DNA of 64,000 nt from Actinopolyspora mzabensis. GTDB lineage: Bacteria > Actinomycetota > Actinomycetes > Mycobacteriales > Pseudonocardiaceae. The notes beneath the pieces were generated by a model that did no database searches, was not told where the DNA came from, and saw only the letters and a program-made list of their open reading frames with translations. The DNA lies in contig NZ_FNFM01000003.1 in assembly GCF_900101095.1 (NCBI RefSeq), positions 310,001-374,000 on the forward strand. Direction: 5' to 3'. Both the position numbers and the translations under genes were made by a program. Below, one piece after another: positions 1 to 8,752 of the stretch; the stretch's first letter is position 1, and every line of letters begins with the position of its first letter.

Positions 1-25
1 GTGCAGCCGTTCCGAGGAAGAACGC

Positions 26-166
26 ATGGCGTACACGCGGAACGGCAACGGATTCCTGATGCCAGGGGGCTTCACCGAACCGGCCAGGCGCCTGGCTCGC
101 GGGATTCGCTGGAGCGACATTCTTGCCGAAATGGAGCGAGAGGAACGAGAACGAAACATCGCCTGA
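26..166 (+). CDS. Small hypothetical protein, 46 aa
   Basis: ATG is preceded by a GAGGAAG ribosome-site-like stretch about 5 bases upstream. The peptide is basic at the start and ends in an acidic-basic helix (ILAEMEREERER). The frame is also open to the left edge, so it could be the tail of a longer gene that starts outside the window. Two further tiny frames follow at once (12-base gap, then an ATGA overlap), which suggests a short operon. I recognise no family. Function is unknown. Confidence 0.4.
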   Translation: MAYTRNGNGFLMPGGFTEPARRLARGIRWSDILAEMEREERERNIA

Positions 167-177
167 GTGGCGGTCCC

Positions 178-279
178 GTGTACGTCCGGTGGACTTGTCC
201 CGATGAACGAGTGATCACCGGTGTGAAGGAGGCCATCCGCGAGGAGCCCGGAGCAAGCAGTCACCTGGAGCAACGATGA
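178..279 (+). CDS. Possible tiny ORF, 33 aa
   Basis: A GTG-start frame lies between two better supported small ORFs. Its stop overlaps the next start as ATGA, the usual sign of translational coupling. There is no convincing ribosome site before the GTG, and a GTG at 211 in the same frame is an alternative start. No family is recognised; it may be chance. Confidence 0.2.
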   Translation: MYVRWTCPDERVITGVKEAIREEPGASSHLEQR

Positions 280-422
280 ACGATCGAGACCAGTCCGCTG
301 AGGAGACAGCCCCACATTGCGGGAGAAGTTGTTCGTACGATGCGGACTGCACTGCAGCATCCGAGGTATGTCCAGCGTGGGGAGAGGTGACCGAATCGCA
401 TATCGTACTGGGATACGATTGA
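276..422 (+). CDS. Small cysteine-rich protein, 48 aa
   Basis: ATG has GGAG five bases upstream and overlaps the preceding stop. The peptide has an acidic leader (MNDRDQSAEETAPH) followed by four cysteines in about 20 residues (C-x3-C-x5-C-x6-C), then a short acidic tail. That could be a small metal-binding protein, a small plasmid- or phage-type protein, or a peptide precursor. No modifying enzyme is visible in this window, but genes left of base 1 are not seen. Function is not assigned. Confidence 0.4.
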   Translation: MNDRDQSAEETAPHCGRSCSYDADCTAASEVCPAWGEVTESHIVLGYD

Positions 423-521
423 GAGCCCGATCGTCGTCTGCGCCGCGTGTTCCCGCTCCACCGGTGCGGTCTGGGAGGACCGCCGGATCTGCTCGCTCCC
501 GCGTCTCTCCTTGCCAGGAGA

Positions 522-1127
522 TCAGAGCCATTCCGAGTCGGTCGCGATGCGAACCGCGTGCAAACGGTTGCGTGCGTTGAGCTTGGTGACCGCTGCGGTG
601 AGGTAGTTGCGCACGGTTCCCGCGGACAGATACAGCGAGGCGGCGATCTCGCCTGGGTCGTGCCCAGCGGAGGTCAACCGAAGAATTTGCAGTTCCCGTT
701 GAGTCAAGGGGCACTCCTCGGTGTCCCATGCCTTCAGCGCCAACTCGGTTTCGATCGCTCGTCTTCCAACCGCGACCTCGCGCACCGAGGTCGCGAGTTT
801 GTCCGCAGGAGCGTCCTTGAGCATGAAACCGTCGACGTGGTTGGCCAGGGCACGACGAATGGTCGCGGGCGTACCCAGGTTCGTCAGTATGAGAGTTCGG
901 CAGTCGGGCAGTTCGGAGTGCAGCTCGGTGGCGACGGTGATGCCGTCCTTGCCGGGAAGGCTGATGTCGAGGATGGCCACGTCGGGACAGTGTTGTTTCG
1001 CCTGGGGCATGATCTCGTCACCGGTGGCGACCTCGGCGGCGACTTCGATGTCGGGTTCGAGACTCAGCAGCACTCCGAGCGCTCCACGTACCATGTGCAT
1101 ATCCTCGGCTAGCAGCACTCTGATCAA
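522..1127 (-). CDS. NarL/FixJ (LuxR-type) response regulator
   Basis: A 201-residue two-component regulator. Residues 1-120 are a receiver domain with the acidic pocket near the start (LLAED), Asp54 in AILDISLPGKDG as the phosphoacceptor, and a conserved Thr/Lys (LTN, LKDA). Residues 138-195 are a LuxR-type helix-turn-helix (TQRELQILRL, GEIAASLYLSAGTVRNYL). The start is TTG at 1127, chosen because GAGGAGG sits just upstream. It resembles DesR-type regulators, which normally sit beside a DesK-type kinase. No kinase is adjacent here: the upstream 600 bases hold no gene, so it is an orphan in this window. Its targets cannot be read from the sequence. Confidence 0.9.
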   Translation of the reverse strand: MIRVLLAEDMHMVRGALGVLLSLEPDIEVAAEVATGDEIMPQAKQHCPDVAILDISLPGKDGITVATELHSELPDCRTLILTNLGTPATIRRALANHVDGFMLKDAPADKLATSVREVAVGRRAIETELALKAWDTEECPLTQRELQILRLTSAGHDPGEIAASLYLSAGTVRNYLTAAVTKLNARNRLHAVRIATDSEWL

Positions 1128-1749
1128 CCGGCCTCCTCACTCTAACGTCGCCGTATATTTTCCCCCGCTGTGCATCTCGATGCTTCATACGAATGGAGCA
1201 TAAGCATCTCGTACGGCCTCGTCTGCCTGGGCGTAAGAGCGTGGAGTTCGGTCATGATACGACGAACGGAAGTTGCGGGAAGACCTGTTCGAGGTCGCCT
1301 TCGTACTCGTCGAGCGTCGGTCGGCGAGGCGGTTGGGTCTGTGATCGGACAGAGCGTCAACCTGCCCCATGACGACTGGTCGCGCCAGAGCGCGCGGTGG
1401 ACGGTCGGGCGGGACACGGAGCACCGCTCGATGGAATGGGTGGTCGTGCACTCGTCGGTGTCGTGCAGCACCGCGGTTGGGCTTGCTGTTTCGGCGGGAG
1501 CTTGCCTTGCGTGCACAAGTTCGGTCGTGGGGGTACCCACGTTTTCACCGTGACGATTCGGTGGCGGCTACGAGGAATGCTTCCGCGCAGATATGCGCTG
1601 TGCAGTCGTGCGTCGTCGAACGTGTCGGCGATATGAGCGCGGGCAGGATCGAAGACGGAGGCGAACGCCGCAGGCACTCGGTACAGGGCTCCTTTCCGGG
1701 GCGATGAGCCGGTTCTCAGCCGTGCCTCTCCACTGGGTGGCTGCGTCAT
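1128..1749. other. No supported gene; decayed sequence
   Basis: Both strands were read in all frames. No frame has a domain I recognise. A minus-strand stretch near 1400-1450 reads like the recognition helix of a resolvase (VSRPTVHRAL), but it is short and isolated. The region lies directly downstream of a broken deaminase gene and is probably also degenerate. Confidence 0.4.
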
Positions 1750-2195
1750 GCGGCGTTGTTGGTTACCAACCGGTGTGTCTTCGGTGAAGATCCTGCGCCA
1801 GTAGTAGGGATGGGCGTCTTGCAGTCTTACCCAGGACACCTCGGTCGGCTCGTCGGCTGTGGGAACACGACCAGTCCCCCTGATCCGTGCCCGGCCAGCC
1901 CCTCCAAGCAGACGCCGCAGGGGCTCAGGACGACGGACCGGGAGTGTGTCTCGCAGCGGAGGCATACTGATGCCAAGACGGTCTTGTGCTGCTTGAGTGC
2001 CCCGCAGGAGGCACCGGTCTCGTGACGCACCTCAGCACTGGGGTTGAACCCGGTCGGGGCAGCGCTGGTGAGGATGGTCCCCTCCGCCAAGAGCATTCCA
2101 GCAACTCCTTCATCGCCTTCCGGGAAGCGGTCGCGTGCGGTTGCTTTCACATGGCCGGTGAGGTCGTCCAACCGGAGAGCAAGCGACTGAGTCAT
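1750..2195 (-). pseudogene. Cytidine deaminase-like gene, frameshifted
   Basis: From the ATG at 2195 (MTQSLALRLDDLTGH) one frame gives the deaminase core: the catalytic HETG segment and the zinc-ligand PCGVC motif, separated by about 30 residues as in the cytidine/blasticidin-S deaminase fold. After LVVFPQ this frame hits a stop at 1827. The family's C-terminal region (EVSWVRLQDAHPYYWRRIF) continues in another frame, so one base is gained or lost in or near the GGGGGA run around 1870-1880. The second frame has no early stop, so the natural end is lost too. It would have deaminated a free cytidine-type nucleoside. I cannot tell a real mutation from a sequencing indel. Confidence 0.7.
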
Positions 2196-2574
2196 GAACT
2201 CGAAACTACTCACCACCGACAAGGAGTCCGAATCCGGTCGCGGAGGCCGCCGTGCTGGACAACGTGGTGAATCCGGCAACGAAGGAGTACAGGTTGCCGC
2301 CCCGAGAGGATAATACTTACAAGTACTTCTCGAATCGCCGTTGCGAGTGGACGGAAGACGCATCCAAGTAATTCTTGCCAATGGTACGTATCACGAGAGT
2401 GCCTCGTAGCACAGTACGATGCTATAATCGACCTCGGGCAGTTACCCAGCCGAGCACGGTAACCAAAACGGAATTCCAGCGGACCGCGTACGGAATATGG
2501 AGTACTTGCCCAGTCGTCAACTGGCAGTAACAGTGTTCACCTCACCACGACAAACGTTGCTCTGACTTCGGTAG
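2196..2574. other. Gene-free stretch with a candidate promoter
   Basis: It holds no recognised gene. It is more AT-rich than its surroundings and contains a good -10 hexamer TATAAT at 2423-2428 on the plus strand. The -35 is poor (TGCCTC at the right distance). This could serve the hypothetical gene starting near 2575, with a leader of roughly 140 bases. Confidence 0.35.
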
Positions 2575-3213
2575 TTGGGAGCCAACTTGACCGCAAGAGT
2601 GGGCCTCGGCGCGTTTCTCGACTTCGTGTGCAGCCGTTCGCAGGACTCGGTGCGGATGGTTCGCAGGCAACGACTCATGTACCTCGACCACAACAGCAAA
2701 GCATGGTTGTTCTACCAGCCGTTTCGAGCGGGGATACGGCGGGCTGTCAGCAGTCCGGACACCGGACACGTGATAAGCGAGGTGGTGACGAATGCCAACA
2801 GGTATCAGCTGCCGCACTTCCGTGAGCTCGAGGACGGATTTCGCCGTTGGCACCAAAGAAGCAGACCAGTCGGGTTGCCGGTGGATTCCTACTCCTGGCA
2901 GTGGGACGAGCTGGAGGTGAGGATCTCCAACCAGACCGTGTTCGGGCTGCGCTATCCCGACGGGACCGCCGAACTGGTCTTGCCGTACTTCAAGGAACCG
3001 GAACTGACGTCGCAGGACACCGCTCCGGTGCTGCGGATTCTCGAACGCAGTCGAAACGAGGTGCTTCCCGGCGCCACACCGATGGTGCTGGATGTTCGGC
3101 GTGGCAAACCGATACGGCTACGGACGAATACCAACCGCAACGATCTCGACATCGGTATCGCGGGTGAAGTCTCGAAGTATCTCACCCACTGGCAGGCGTC
3201 CGAAGCGGCATAA
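2575..3213 (+). CDS. Hypothetical protein, about 212 aa
   Basis: An open frame with normal actinomycete third-position GC and a sensible amino-acid mix (HVISEVVTNANRYQLPHF; LELVLPYF-like beta strands). I see no signal peptide, transmembrane helix or known motif. The TTG start at 2575 has no ribosome site, and ATG codons at 2656 and 2677 in the same frame are credible alternatives. It stands alone, reads towards the LacI gene, and is separated from it by a stem-loop. I do not recognise the family. Confidence 0.55.
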   Translation: MGANLTARVGLGAFLDFVCSRSQDSVRMVRRQRLMYLDHNSKAWLFYQPFRAGIRRAVSSPDTGHVISEVVTNANRYQLPHFRELEDGFRRWHQRSRPVGLPVDSYSWQWDELEVRISNQTVFGLRYPDGTAELVLPYFKEPELTSQDTAPVLRILERSRNEVLPGATPMVLDVRRGKPIRLRTNTNRNDLDIGIAGEVSKYLTHWQASEAA

Positions 3214-3226
3214 GCGACGAATCACC

Positions 3227-3257
3227 TCGGCGGGCGGCCTTTCCGACCGTCCGCCGA
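3227..3257. terminator. Stem-loop between convergent genes
   Basis: An 11-bp GC-rich stem (TCGGCGGGCGG / CCGTCCGCCGA, one mismatch that is G-U in RNA) with a 9-base loop lies just past the stops of two convergent genes. It fits a bidirectional terminator. There is no U tract, which is common in this group. Confidence 0.6.
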
Positions 3258-3270
3258 CCGGTTCCGTCGG

Positions 3271-4275
3271 TCAAACTCGTCGCGCGGTGCTTCGGGCGGG
3301 AGTGAGCCGGGGTGACAGCAGTCGAATCTCGGGAGAGCGCACCCCTTGGAGTTCACGCATCGTCATCTCCACGGCGCTCCTTCCGATGTCTTCGGAAGGA
3401 AGCGGCACCGTGGTCAGCGGCACGGGGCGGTTCGCGGCCATCTCGTCGGGGGTGACAGCCACCACCGAGATGTCCTCCGGAATCCGCATGTCGCGGCTGT
3501 GCAGTTCGGACAGCAAGGGTGCGATTACCGCTTCGTTGTGCACCACCAGACCCGTCAGCTCCGGCTGGTCCGTGAGAATCCTGTCGAGGCAGTCGCGCAC
3601 GCCCTCATAGGAAGGCACGCACGCCCGGCTGGTGGCGTGCACTCCGCGTTCCCGCGCGGCCGCGGTGAATCCCCGTAGGAACCGACCCGCGAAGCTGGTG
3701 CCACGTTCGTAGACCACGGGGGAGGGCCCGACCAAGGCGACTCGTTCGTGCCCGAGATCGGCCAGGTGACGCACGCACCGTTTCGCCGCGGCCGAGAAAT
3801 CCAGATCCACGCAGGACAAATCACCCGGATCGTTGGGGAGCCCGATCAACACACCCGGACAGGACAACGACTGCAACACCCGCACCCGAGGATCCTCCTC
3901 CTCGACGTCCATCAGCAGCAGCGCGTCGGCCATCGCCGAATCAGCGACCCGCCGCAACCCGGCAGGTCCCTCGTCGTTGGTCAGCAGCAACACGTCGTAG
4001 TCGTAGTTCCGCGCGGTGGTGACCACCGAGTTGACGAAACCCATCAGAACCGGAACGTCTATGTCGGCGCGCAGCGGCATGATCAGCGCCAGCACACTGG
4101 TGCGGCTGCTGGCCAGCGCACGGGCCCCGGCGTGGGGGTGATACCCGAGCCGGTGGATGCTTGCCTCCACCCTGCGCTGCGTCTCCGAGGAGATCGAGCG
4201 CTTCCCGGACAGCACGTAGGAGACGGTGCTGGAGGAAACCCCCGCGTCCCGGGCCACGTCGGCGATGGAGACCAT
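3271..4275 (-). CDS. LacI-family transcriptional regulator
   Basis: A 334-residue repressor. Residues 1-50 are the LacI helix-turn-helix and hinge (SIADVARDAGVSSSTVSYVLSGKR), and residues 60-330 are the periplasmic-binding-protein-like effector domain. The open frame extends 61 codons upstream, but GGAGG six bases before the ATG at 4275 fixes the start. It lies downstream of the GH3-CBM6 gene on the same strand (about 350-base gap). That gene carries a perfect 18-bp palindrome at its start, so I infer that this protein represses the polysaccharide locus and is released by a sugar ligand. The inducer is unknown. Confidence 0.9.
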   Translation of the reverse strand: MVSIADVARDAGVSSSTVSYVLSGKRSISSETQRRVEASIHRLGYHPHAGARALASSRTSVLALIMPLRADIDVPVLMGFVNSVVTTARNYDYDVLLLTNDEGPAGLRRVADSAMADALLLMDVEEEDPRVRVLQSLSCPGVLIGLPNDPGDLSCVDLDFSAAAKRCVRHLADLGHERVALVGPSPVVYERGTSFAGRFLRGFTAAARERGVHATSRACVPSYEGVRDCLDRILTDQPELTGLVVHNEAVIAPLLSELHSRDMRIPEDISVVAVTPDEMAANRPVPLTTVPLPSEDIGRSAVEMTMRELQGVRSPEIRLLSPRLTPARSTARRV

Positions 4276-4623
4276 CTCGTCCTCCGGTGTGGTGCGTCGA
4301 ACCGCATCGAACGATACCGTGCCGAGCGGTACCGCCGGTCCGGCTCGCACCCCGACGGCGCTGTCGCTCGGCGACAGTGGCGCTCGGCGGAAGAACCTGG
4401 CTGGCAACACCGCTCCCCGGGATCGTACTTCGCTCGAGGTGCACGCCTTCGTCCTCATGCGGTTCGTCGGTGCGGATCGAAGCGGTTCACCCGTGGACGG
4501 CTCGGCCCCGCGCGAAATCGCGCCGAGCGCACCAACCGCCGAGTGTGAACAGCCGGCGCGGTGGTGGTCGAGTCCCCGCGCACCTGAGCACCACGGCTCG
4601 AGGAAACCCCCGCCGCGTAGTGG
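4276..4623. other. Intergenic region upstream of lacI-type gene
   Basis: No gene is seen. It is the gap between the GH3 stop and the LacI start on the minus strand and probably carries the regulator's own promoter. I could not find a second copy of the 18-bp palindrome present at the GH3 gene. Confidence 0.4.
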
Positions 4624-7600
4624 CTACCTCTCCAGTCGGAACTCGGCGAGACGGGCCCCACCTTCGAAAACGAGGTAGAGATCGTGGCGGCCGTGTACCC
4701 GCGCCAGCCGGGACCGCACCGTCCGGTAGGCGTGTTCGCCGCCGGTGGCCGGAACGCGCAAACTCCCGATCCGCCTCCCCGTCGGACCGCCCAGTCGTAC
4801 GCGCACGCGCGCGGTGCTCGCGGAGTCATTGGCCACCAGCGCGGTGATCGCGCTCGCGCCCCCCGCGAGGTCGACGTCGCGGAAGTGGATCCAGCCCCCT
4901 TCATCCGAGGCGGTGACCGTGGTGTCGCGTTGTTTCGTCCGTTCGGTGAGCGTGATGTTCGAATAGTCGTCGAAATTGACCGCTCTCGTCCACCGGTACG
5001 GATCCCGCGGCGGGATGGTCTCGCCCAGCACCCGCAGTGTGAGTCGCCTGCGGACATCGGTGCTGGAAGCACCGAGCATCAGATCGTGCTTCGCCGCTTC
5101 GACCACCCACTTCTCCCTGGTGACGTCCCAATGCGCGAGATCGGCGGCACGTAGTGTGAAAGTCACGGTCCGGCGCTCGCCCGCTGCCAGGCTGACTCTG
5201 CGGAAGGCACGCAACCGTTTCCGCGGCTGCGGATCACGGGACTCCCGCTGGTGCGTGTACAGCTGCACCACCTCGTCGCCGGCTCGTCGGCCGGTGTTGC
5301 CGATCGTGACGCTGACGCCGACCTCGCCGTCGGAGTGGATCAACGGGGTACTCGTGCGGGCCGAGGTGTACTCGAAGGAGGTGTAGGACAGGCCGTGCCC
5401 GAAGGGATACAGCGGTGTCGCGGTGGAGTACTGGTAGGTGCGTTCGGCCTTGACGATGTCGTAGTCGAGGATGTCGGCGAGGTCGTCGGCGGAGCGAGGC
5501 CAGGTCTGGGTGAGCCGCCCGGCGGGGTTGGCCGCGCCGAAGAGCACGTCGGCCAGCGCGTTGCCCGTTTCCGCACCGGCGTGCGTGGTCCACACGATCG
5601 CGGGCACGTTGTCCTGCGCCCAGGTGATCGTGGTGGGATAGCTGTTCTGCAGCACCAGCACGGTGCTGGGATTGGCCCGGTGCACCCGTTCCAGCACCGC
5701 TTGCTGTGTCGGAGCCAGATTCATGTCCTGCCGGTCGTCGTTCTCCCGTCCGTTGATGAACGGCATGCTGCCCGCCACGACGATCGCCACGTCGGCGCCG
5801 GTGGCGGCTTCGACCGCGGCCTCGCTCCCGCTGCGCACCACTTCGCGGGTGAAGGTGGTCGCGGCACTCGGTGAGGAGGCGGTGACACGCAACCGCCCCT
5901 CGCCGTCGACGACGACGTAGGTACTGTCCCCGAACCACGACTCCCCGGTGTCGTTGCCCGCGTACCGCAGCACACAGCCCCCGTCGTGGTCGATCAGCTC
6001 GAACTGCTGCCGCACGTACCAGCCGTTGGGCTGCTCGGCGTCGTTGACCAGGGTGCTGTTCGCGCCGAAGGAGACGTACTTGCCGTTGGACACCGCGCGC
6101 AGTGTCACGATCCCCTCGCCCCAACCGAACACGTCGAACCGAGTCGCCGCGTCGGGTCCCGAGGTGACCACCAGTGGCTCCTCGCCACTCGTGGCGGTCA
6201 CGTAGCTCCCGTTCGGCGTTCGCAGCGCGATCCTGTCGACCCCTTCGGTCGAGGAGAGGGTGGTGTTCGGTCCGAGCGCGGCGGTGATGCCGCTGAGCGG
6301 AGTCACCTCGTAGGGCAGATCAGCGGAGTACCAGTCGGTGTAGAGGGTCTCGCTGAGCTGGCCGATCACCGCGACGCGCCGCACTCGACGCCGGTCCAGT
6401 GGTAACGCGTCCCGGTCGTTCTTCAGCAGCACGATCGCCTCGGTCGCGGTTGTTCTGGCCAACGCCCGATGGGCGGGGCTGTCCACGACTCGTTTGTCGA
6501 TCCGGCCGTAGGGCCCCCCGTGCGGATCGAACTCGCCGAGCCGGAAGCGCAGGTCCAGTATGTGACGGACGGCCTCGTCCACGTCGTTCTCGGTGAGCAG
6601 CTTTCGTTCGAGTGCGATCTTGATCGCGGTAATGGTCTTGCCGGAATCGGTGCCGTCGACGGTGAAACTGTCCAGTCCGGCCTGCAGGATCGCCGCGTCG
6701 GCCTCCGGCTGGGTCGGGTAGTAGTCCTGCGCACCGGTGAGGTTGTTCGGCCCGCCCGCGTCGGTGACGTTGCACAGTGTTCGCCGTGCCCAGCCCCGCA
6801 CCACCTCGTCGATGTCGTGGTGGACGGTCATCGGCCTGCCGTTGACCAGGTTGTAGGCAGACATCACCCCGGTGGCGGCGTCCGCCGACAGGGTCTGCCG
6901 GAAAGCGGCCTCGTAGTACTCGTGTCTGACCCGTGGCGGCAGCATCGACGAGGTGGTGTGCCGATGCACCTCGTTGTTGTTGGCCAGGTAGTGCTTGAGT
7001 ACCGGTGCGGCGCGTATCCGATCGGGATCATCACCCTGGAGACCGCGCCCGTAGGCGGTGGAGATCGCACCGGTGAGGTGTGGGTCCTCGGAATACCCCT
7101 CCTCGTTGCGGCCCCATCTCGGATCGCGCAGCAGGTTCACCGTCGGCGCCCACAGTTGCAGCCCCCAGATCTCGGGGGACTCGGCGTGGTATCCCCGGGC
7201 TTCGGTGCCGACGGCCGCACCGACACGTTCGATCAGTTCGGGATCCCACGTGCTGGCCAGCCCGATGGCCTGGGGGAACACCGTGGCAGTCGCGGTGACC
7301 ACCGCACCGTCCGCCGCTTTGTCGTTGGACCAGGCGAGACCGTGCAGCGCCTCGGTCCCGGTTTTGAACGCCGCGATGCCCAGCCGGGGAACGGCCGGCT
7401 GGTACTGATGCAGCATGGCGATCTTCTCGTCGAGAGTCAGCCTGCCCAACAGGTCCTCGATCCGTGTTCCTCGGGCGAGGGCGGAGTCACGGAACCCGGA
7501 TGTGCCGACCGGCTCGGCAGAGACACCGGGTGCGTCACCCCCTGCCAACGCCGATCCGGCGGCGAGACCGGCGGCCAGGGACAACACACGGCGGCGGGAG

Positions 7601-7626
7601 AGCAGATGGGGCGGAACGGAACGCAT
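4624..7626 (-). CDS. Tat-exported glycoside hydrolase family 3 with C-terminal CBM6
   Basis: About 1000 residues. The N-terminus has a twin-arginine signal (SRRRVLSLAAGLAAGSALA). The GH3 N-domain holds DPRWGRNEEGYSEDP, KHYLANNNE and the catalytic nucleophile Asp in NVTDAGG (about residue 289). A beta-trefoil/fascin-like insertion (about 450-600) interrupts the GH3 C-domain, which is followed by the fibronectin-III-like domain. The last about 135 residues look like a CBM6 (INFDDYSNITLTERT-type start). The family acts as exo-beta-glucosidase or beta-xylosidase; the exact sugar is not decidable. I prefer the ATG at 7626 with GGGAAG upstream. The alternative ATG at 7659 abuts an operator palindrome and has no ribosome site. 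Confidence 0.9.
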   Translation of the reverse strand: MRSVPPHLLSRRRVLSLAAGLAAGSALAGGDAPGVSAEPVGTSGFRDSALARGTRIEDLLGRLTLDEKIAMLHQYQPAVPRLGIAAFKTGTEALHGLAWSNDKAADGAVVTATATVFPQAIGLASTWDPELIERVGAAVGTEARGYHAESPEIWGLQLWAPTVNLLRDPRWGRNEEGYSEDPHLTGAISTAYGRGLQGDDPDRIRAAPVLKHYLANNNEVHRHTTSSMLPPRVRHEYYEAAFRQTLSADAATGVMSAYNLVNGRPMTVHHDIDEVVRGWARRTLCNVTDAGGPNNLTGAQDYYPTQPEADAAILQAGLDSFTVDGTDSGKTITAIKIALERKLLTENDVDEAVRHILDLRFRLGEFDPHGGPYGRIDKRVVDSPAHRALARTTATEAIVLLKNDRDALPLDRRRVRRVAVIGQLSETLYTDWYSADLPYEVTPLSGITAALGPNTTLSSTEGVDRIALRTPNGSYVTATSGEEPLVVTSGPDAATRFDVFGWGEGIVTLRAVSNGKYVSFGANSTLVNDAEQPNGWYVRQQFELIDHDGGCVLRYAGNDTGESWFGDSTYVVVDGEGRLRVTASSPSAATTFTREVVRSGSEAAVEAATGADVAIVVAGSMPFINGRENDDRQDMNLAPTQQAVLERVHRANPSTVLVLQNSYPTTITWAQDNVPAIVWTTHAGAETGNALADVLFGAANPAGRLTQTWPRSADDLADILDYDIVKAERTYQYSTATPLYPFGHGLSYTSFEYTSARTSTPLIHSDGEVGVSVTIGNTGRRAGDEVVQLYTHQRESRDPQPRKRLRAFRRVSLAAGERRTVTFTLRAADLAHWDVTREKWVVEAAKHDLMLGASSTDVRRRLTLRVLGETIPPRDPYRWTRAVNFDDYSNITLTERTKQRDTTVTASDEGGWIHFRDVDLAGGASAITALVANDSASTARVRVRLGGPTGRRIGSLRVPATGGEHAYRTVRSRLARVHGRHDLYLVFEGGARLAEFRLER

Positions 7627-7660
7627 GGACGCAACCCACTTCCCGAAAGTGTCGAACATG

Positions 7661-7678
7661 AATCGAATCGATTCGATT
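7661..7678. promoter_or_regulatory. Perfect 18-bp palindrome, likely LacI operator
   Basis: AATCGAATCGATTCGATT is identical to its reverse complement and has the central CG step typical of LacI-family operators. It lies just upstream of the GH3 coding start, where a bound repressor would block transcription. The LacI gene at 3271-4275 is the obvious candidate ligand. Only a weak half-match (CAATCGATG) is seen near 7846 on the GH12 side. Confidence 0.6.
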
Positions 7679-8055
7679 GTTTTCGGCGACTTCGCTTACA
7701 CGACAAAAACGATGACGGGAACTGTGGCACCAAGACGCCTGCAGGTCAACAGCTCTTTTTGCAGGAATGCGCCTTTCCTCCAAATGCTTCCCGAGTGCTG
7801 TCTTGTGCGATGCGCCATACTGAACTAGCGTCGTTTCTGTTGGATCAATCGATGCGCTTCGACGATCCGCACTGTTGAGGTTATCGACGGACGCTCCGAC
7901 AGCACTACCGCGCGAAATGGTTCGTAGTCAGTGAGAGAACTCCGCTACATCCCGGGCCGGGACATATCTTCGGACCCCTGCCTTCCGTGATCGCCGCGGT
8001 CGTGCGTCGCCTTCGCGCCCGAAACGACAACCGGCGACAGCACTGGAGAAACAGC

Positions 8056-8745
8056 ATGCGACTGTCCCGAGTGGCCGTCACGTGTGTGGCCGTTCTCGCC
8101 ACCCTCGGCCTGACCACCACCGCCCATGCCGCCGCGTGGGACTCCTCGGCCAAGTACGCCACCTGGTCCGACGGTGCCTACACCGTGCGCAACAACGTGT
8201 GGGGAAGCGGAGTGGGCCCCCAGTCGATCTGGGCGAACTCCCACGGAAACTGGGGAGTGTGGGCCGACCATCCCGATACCGGCGGGGTCAAGTCCTATCC
8301 GCACTCGGCCAGGGCCATCAACACCCCCGTCAGTGATCTCGGCAACCTGACCAGCGAATTCGACGTAACGGTCCCGAACTCCGGGGCGTATGCCACCGCC
8401 TACGACATCTGGGTCGACGACCACAGCTACGAGATCATGCTCTGGATGAATCAACACGGTGCCGTGGGACCGATCGGTTCCCGGGTGGCCACCGTGGACG
8501 TCGGCGGCCACACCTGGAACGTGCACCGGGGATCCAATGGCTCCAACGAGGTGTTCTCCTTCGTCCGGCAGGCGGATACGACCGCGGCCACCGTGGACAT
8601 CGACTCGGTGATGTCCTGGATCGTCGAACGGGGATGGCTCGAGGCCCAGGCCTCGGTCGGCGAGGTCCAGTTCGGTTTCGAGATCACCAGCTCCAGCGAT
8701 GGACTGGATCTCGTAACCAATGACTACTCGGTGACGTCCGGCTGA
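8056..8745 (+). CDS. Secreted glycoside hydrolase family 12 (endoglucanase/xyloglucanase type)
   Basis: A 229-residue exported enzyme. Residues 1-26 are a Sec signal peptide ending AHA. The mature part has GH12 hallmarks: WSDGAYTVRNNVWG, the nucleophile Glu126 in YEIMLW, and the acid/base Glu209 in FGFEI. Family members cleave beta-1,4-glucan or xyloglucan chains internally. The start at 8056 is set by GGAG nine bases upstream; the longer frame adds a non-signal basic stretch. It is divergent from the GH3-CBM6 gene and shares its 5' region, so both are probably induced together. There is no carbohydrate-binding module. Confidence 0.92.
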   Translation: MRLSRVAVTCVAVLATLGLTTTAHAAAWDSSAKYATWSDGAYTVRNNVWGSGVGPQSIWANSHGNWGVWADHPDTGGVKSYPHSARAINTPVSDLGNLTSEFDVTVPNSGAYATAYDIWVDDHSYEIMLWMNQHGAVGPIGSRVATVDVGGHTWNVHRGSNGSNEVFSFVRQADTTAATVDIDSVMSWIVERGWLEAQASVGEVQFGFEITSSSDGLDLVTNDYSVTSG

Positions 8746-8752
8746 GAAACCG

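Noticed and set aside
1380..1460. Resolvase-like recognition helix on the minus strand
   Set aside because: Only about ten residues match, with no flanking resolvase sequence, so chance cannot be excluded.
6469..7878. Long plus-strand open frame opposite the GH3-CBM6 gene
   Set aside because: It is antisense to a clear enzyme gene, has no domain, and its codons follow the third-position GC of the real gene.
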